DNA of 5,162 nucleotides from Planctomycetota bacterium (GTDB lineage Bacteria; Planctomycetota; UBA1135; GCA-002686595). Under the pieces are notes generated by a model that did not search any database, had not been told where the DNA came from, and worked only from the letters and a program-made list of their open reading frames with translations. The stretch is from positions 1-5,162 of the forward strand of contig WTJQ01000424.1 in the NCBI GenBank assembly GCA_011524785.1. Direction: 5' to 3'. A program made the translations under genes and the position numbers. This document shows positions 3,402-5,162 of the stretch, piece by piece (the stretch's first letter is position 1; each line of letters begins with the position of its first letter).

Positions 3402-5162
3402 ATGAGCGAGCAGGAGACGAGCCAAGCGCCGGGGCCGGCGTCCCGCGTGGGGCTGCTGGTCCTGTTCCTGCTGGCTGCAACCCTGCGCCTCTTCCCGATC
3501 GACCACGGCGCGCCCGACAACCACGTCCCGGACACGCACGTGGTGCGCGCGGCCCTGGGCATGGCCAACGACCGCGACCCCGTGCCGCCGGTCGGACGCT
3601 GGAGCACCTACCCCAACCTCCTCCCCTACACCCTCGTCCCCTGCTTCGCCGCCCAGTACGCCGTGGGGCGCGCGACCGGCGAGTGGAGCGGGGCCGGCGA
3701 GTACGCGGCGGTCCTCAAGGAGCACCCCGAGCGCGCGCACCTCTTGGCGCGCCGCGTGCTGGCCCTGCTGTCCGCGCTGCTCCCCGTGGTCCTCGTGCTG
3801 GGCCTCCGCGCCGCGGGGCTGGGGACCGGCGCGTGGTTCGGCGGGGTCCTCGGTGCGACGAGCCTGCTCCTGGTCCACCTCGGCCTGCACCAGCGTCCCT
3901 GGGCTCCGCTCGCCACCTTCACCGCCCTCACCATGGCCGCTGGCGGCGTGCACGCGCGCTCGGGCTCGGGGCGGGCGCTCCTGCTGAGCGGCGTTGGCGC
4001 AGCGCTCGCCTTCAGCACGCACCAGGCCGGAGCGCTCACGGTCCTGATCCCGGCCCTCGCCTGGGTGGCATCCCCCAGGGGCTGGAGCGGAGGCGAGCTG
4101 CGCGAGCGCCTGACCCTCGGGCTGCGCTCGGCGCTGTGCTTCCTCGTCCTCGCCCTCGCGGTCGGGCACCCGTACCTTGTGCGCTACGGCGCCACCCCGA
4201 CCGAGGCCGTGGCAGCAGGCGAGCACCTCGCCCACAACTCCGCCGTCTCGATCGGCGGCCAGTCGGTGGTCTTCCAACTCTCCGGCGCGACCTTCGCGCG
4301 CCTCTCGAAGGCGCTCGCGAGCTACGACCCGGTCCTGCTGCTCTTCGCGCTCCTGGGGCTGCTCCCCGCGCTTCGTTCGCGAGCCTGCATCCCCGCCACC
4401 GGGTTCACCCTGCTCTGGGGCGCCTTCTTCCTGACCAACCAGAACGACCATGTTCGGTACCTGATCCCGATGGCGGCCGGGCTGTGCTGGCCGGCGGCCG
4501 TGGCGTTCGAGCGCCTGCGTCCGGGCCTCCGCCCCTGGGCCGCGCTGGCCCTCCTGGTCCCGATGGTCCAAGCCGTCCGCCTCGGCGTCGTCCTCCGCCG
4601 CGACGACACGCGCGCCCTTGCCCGCGCCGACCTGGAGCGGCTCGACCTCGACGGCGCGGTCGGCATCGATGCGGGCGGTCCCCCGGTGGCGCTGACGCTC
4701 GATGCCCTGGGCAGGCTCGAGGCGATCCGGCCCCTGCGCGCCCGCGAGGAGCACCGCCAGCTGCTGCTGGACGCGGGCCTCGTGACCGACGCGGGCCTGG
4801 GCCTCGATGCCGTGCCGCTGGAGGACGTGTTCGAGTTCGACGTGCGGCATCGCGCGAGCTGGACCCGCCCCGCGGCGCTCGCGGCCCTCGGCGTGGAGGA
4901 GGGCGACGCGGACCGGACCCTGGACGCCCTGCGCTGCTCGCACGTGCTGCTCGCGGATCGCACCCCGCTCGACGGACATCCTCCCGCGCTGCTCGACCCG
5001 CGCGCGCCCAGCCAGGAGCCCGGACCCGACCTCGCCTCCCACGAGGGGGGGGTGCGCCCGAAGCTCCCCCCCATCTCCGTGGAGGCCGAGCCCCTGCAGG
5101 TCTGGAGTCCGGGCGACGGAGTAACGGATGCCCGCCTTCCGCTCGAGCTGGACAACCCCCTG
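3402..5162 (+). CDS. GT-C / PMT-like polytopic membrane glycosyltransferase family protein, C-terminus cut by window edge
   Basis: The frame is open for 587 codons from the ATG at 3402 to the right edge, with no stop. After a short polar N-terminus, the first membrane helix (about 15-32) ends in LRLFPID. Then comes an external loop with HVPDTHVVRAAL (41-52) and STYPNLLPYTLVP (68-80). That layout matches PMT/ArnT-type GT-C enzymes, whose catalytic acid sits in this first loop; Asp44 is the candidate. About ten more hydrophobic segments follow to residue 398, including FSTHQAGALTVL (204-215, resembling the 'sTKyxg' block) and NDHVRYLIPMAAGL (348-361, the 'R+liP' block). Residues 400-587 form a soluble domain, probably periplasmic. 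Family members transfer sugars from polyprenyl-phosphate carriers to lipid or protein; donor and acceptor cannot be inferred here. Homology is read from motif layout, so the exact family is moderately sure. G8 and C7 runs at 5045-5072 are possible indel points, but the frame stays sensible after them. Confidence 0.78.
   Translation, partial: MSEQETSQAPGPASRVGLLVLFLLAATLRLFPIDHGAPDNHVPDTHVVRAALGMANDRDPVPPVGRWSTYPNLLPYTLVPCFAAQYAVGRATGEWSGAGEYAAVLKEHPERAHLLARRVLALLSALLPVVLVLGLRAAGLGTGAWFGGVLGATSLLLVHLGLHQRPWAPLATFTALTMAAGGVHARSGSGRALLLSGVGAALAFSTHQAGALTVLIPALAWVASPRGWSGGELRERLTLGLRSALCFLVLALAVGHPYLVRYGATPTEAVAAGEHLAHNSAVSIGGQSVVFQLSGATFARLSKALASYDPVLLLFALLGLLPALRSRACIPATGFTLLWGAFFLTNQNDHVRYLIPMAAGLCWPAAVAFERLRPGLRPWAALALLVPMVQAVRLGVVLRRDDTRALARADLERLDLDGAVGIDAGGPPVALTLDALGRLEAIRPLRAREEHRQLLLDAGLVTDAGLGLDAVPLEDVFEFDVRHRASWTRPAALAALGVEEGDADRTLDALRCSHVLLADRTPLDGHPPALLDPRAPSQEPGPDLASHEGGVRPKLPPISVEAEPLQVWSPGDGVTDARLPLELDNPL
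5045..5072 (+). repeat. G8...C7 homopolymer pair able to form a hairpin inside the GT-C gene
   Basis: Eight G (5045-5052) and seven C (5066-5072) are separated by 13 nt and could pair as a 7-bp all-GC stem. Both lie in the coding region of the C-terminal soluble domain. The reading frame continues without a stop to the window edge. Confidence 0.7.

Noticed and set aside
1129..3405. 758-codon open frame on the plus strand opposite the M28 peptidase
   Set aside because: It is composed of low-complexity Ala/Gly/Leu/Arg/His/Asp sequence without a family signature. The minus-strand gene has complete M28 metal motifs, a signal peptide and a Shine-Dalgarno sequence.
3217..3480. N-terminal extension of the M28 peptidase frame to an upstream ATG near 3480
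   Set aside because: The added 88 residues are Ser/Arg/Pro low complexity. They would overlap the GT-C gene start and its repeats, and would bury a good signal peptide and AGGAG site.
3240..5042. 600-codon open frame on the minus strand opposite the GT-C gene
   Set aside because: It is rich in Arg, Gly, Gln and Glu with no membrane, domain or motif pattern. It is the antisense shadow of a high-GC gene whose plus-strand reading has coherent helices and family motifs.

Overview
This is a very GC-rich window (about 70% by eye) with strong G/C preference at third codon positions. It looks like an ordinary chromosomal segment of a free-living bacterium. The secreted M28 peptidase with an extra C-terminal beta-rich domain, the membrane-anchored zinc-ribbon protein and the weak Shine-Dalgarno use fit a GC-rich Planctomycetota-like organism. 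That assignment is an inference; no rRNA or other marker gene is present.

Layout. (1) 1-172, minus strand: the N-terminal 57 codons of an L-asparaginase II-type enzyme, running off the left edge. (2) 173-218: a 46-bp divergent intergenic region with a TANNNT -10-like hexamer facing each gene. (3) 219-626, plus: a 135-aa protein with two membrane helices, a four-cysteine zinc ribbon and a basic tail; function unknown. (4) 627-770: a 144-bp leader with a weak promoter candidate and an 18-bp tandem repeat. (5) 771-1319, plus: a DUF151 / bifunctional-nuclease-family protein. (6) 1320-1374: a short convergent gap packed with GC palindromes, a possible two-way terminator. (7) 1375-3216, minus: a 613-aa exported M28 zinc peptidase of the carboxypeptidase Q type, with complete metal-site motifs, an acidic linker and a C-terminal beta-rich domain. 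(8) 3217-3401: a 185-bp divergent promoter region with a perfect 15-bp tandem duplication that doubles a -10-like hexamer. (9) 3402-5162, plus: a GT-C / PMT-like polytopic membrane protein of at least 587 aa, open at the right edge.

The genes do not form an obvious pathway. The asparaginase and the M28 peptidase could both serve amino-acid and peptide scavenging, but they are separate transcription units. Only the zinc-ribbon and DUF151 genes lie in tandem, and 144 bp separates them. I found no mobile element, CRISPR array, tRNA or rRNA, and no convincing undescribed system. The best leads are regulatory: the consistent TANNNT hexamers close to start codons, and the duplicated promoter-like unit ahead of the GT-C gene.
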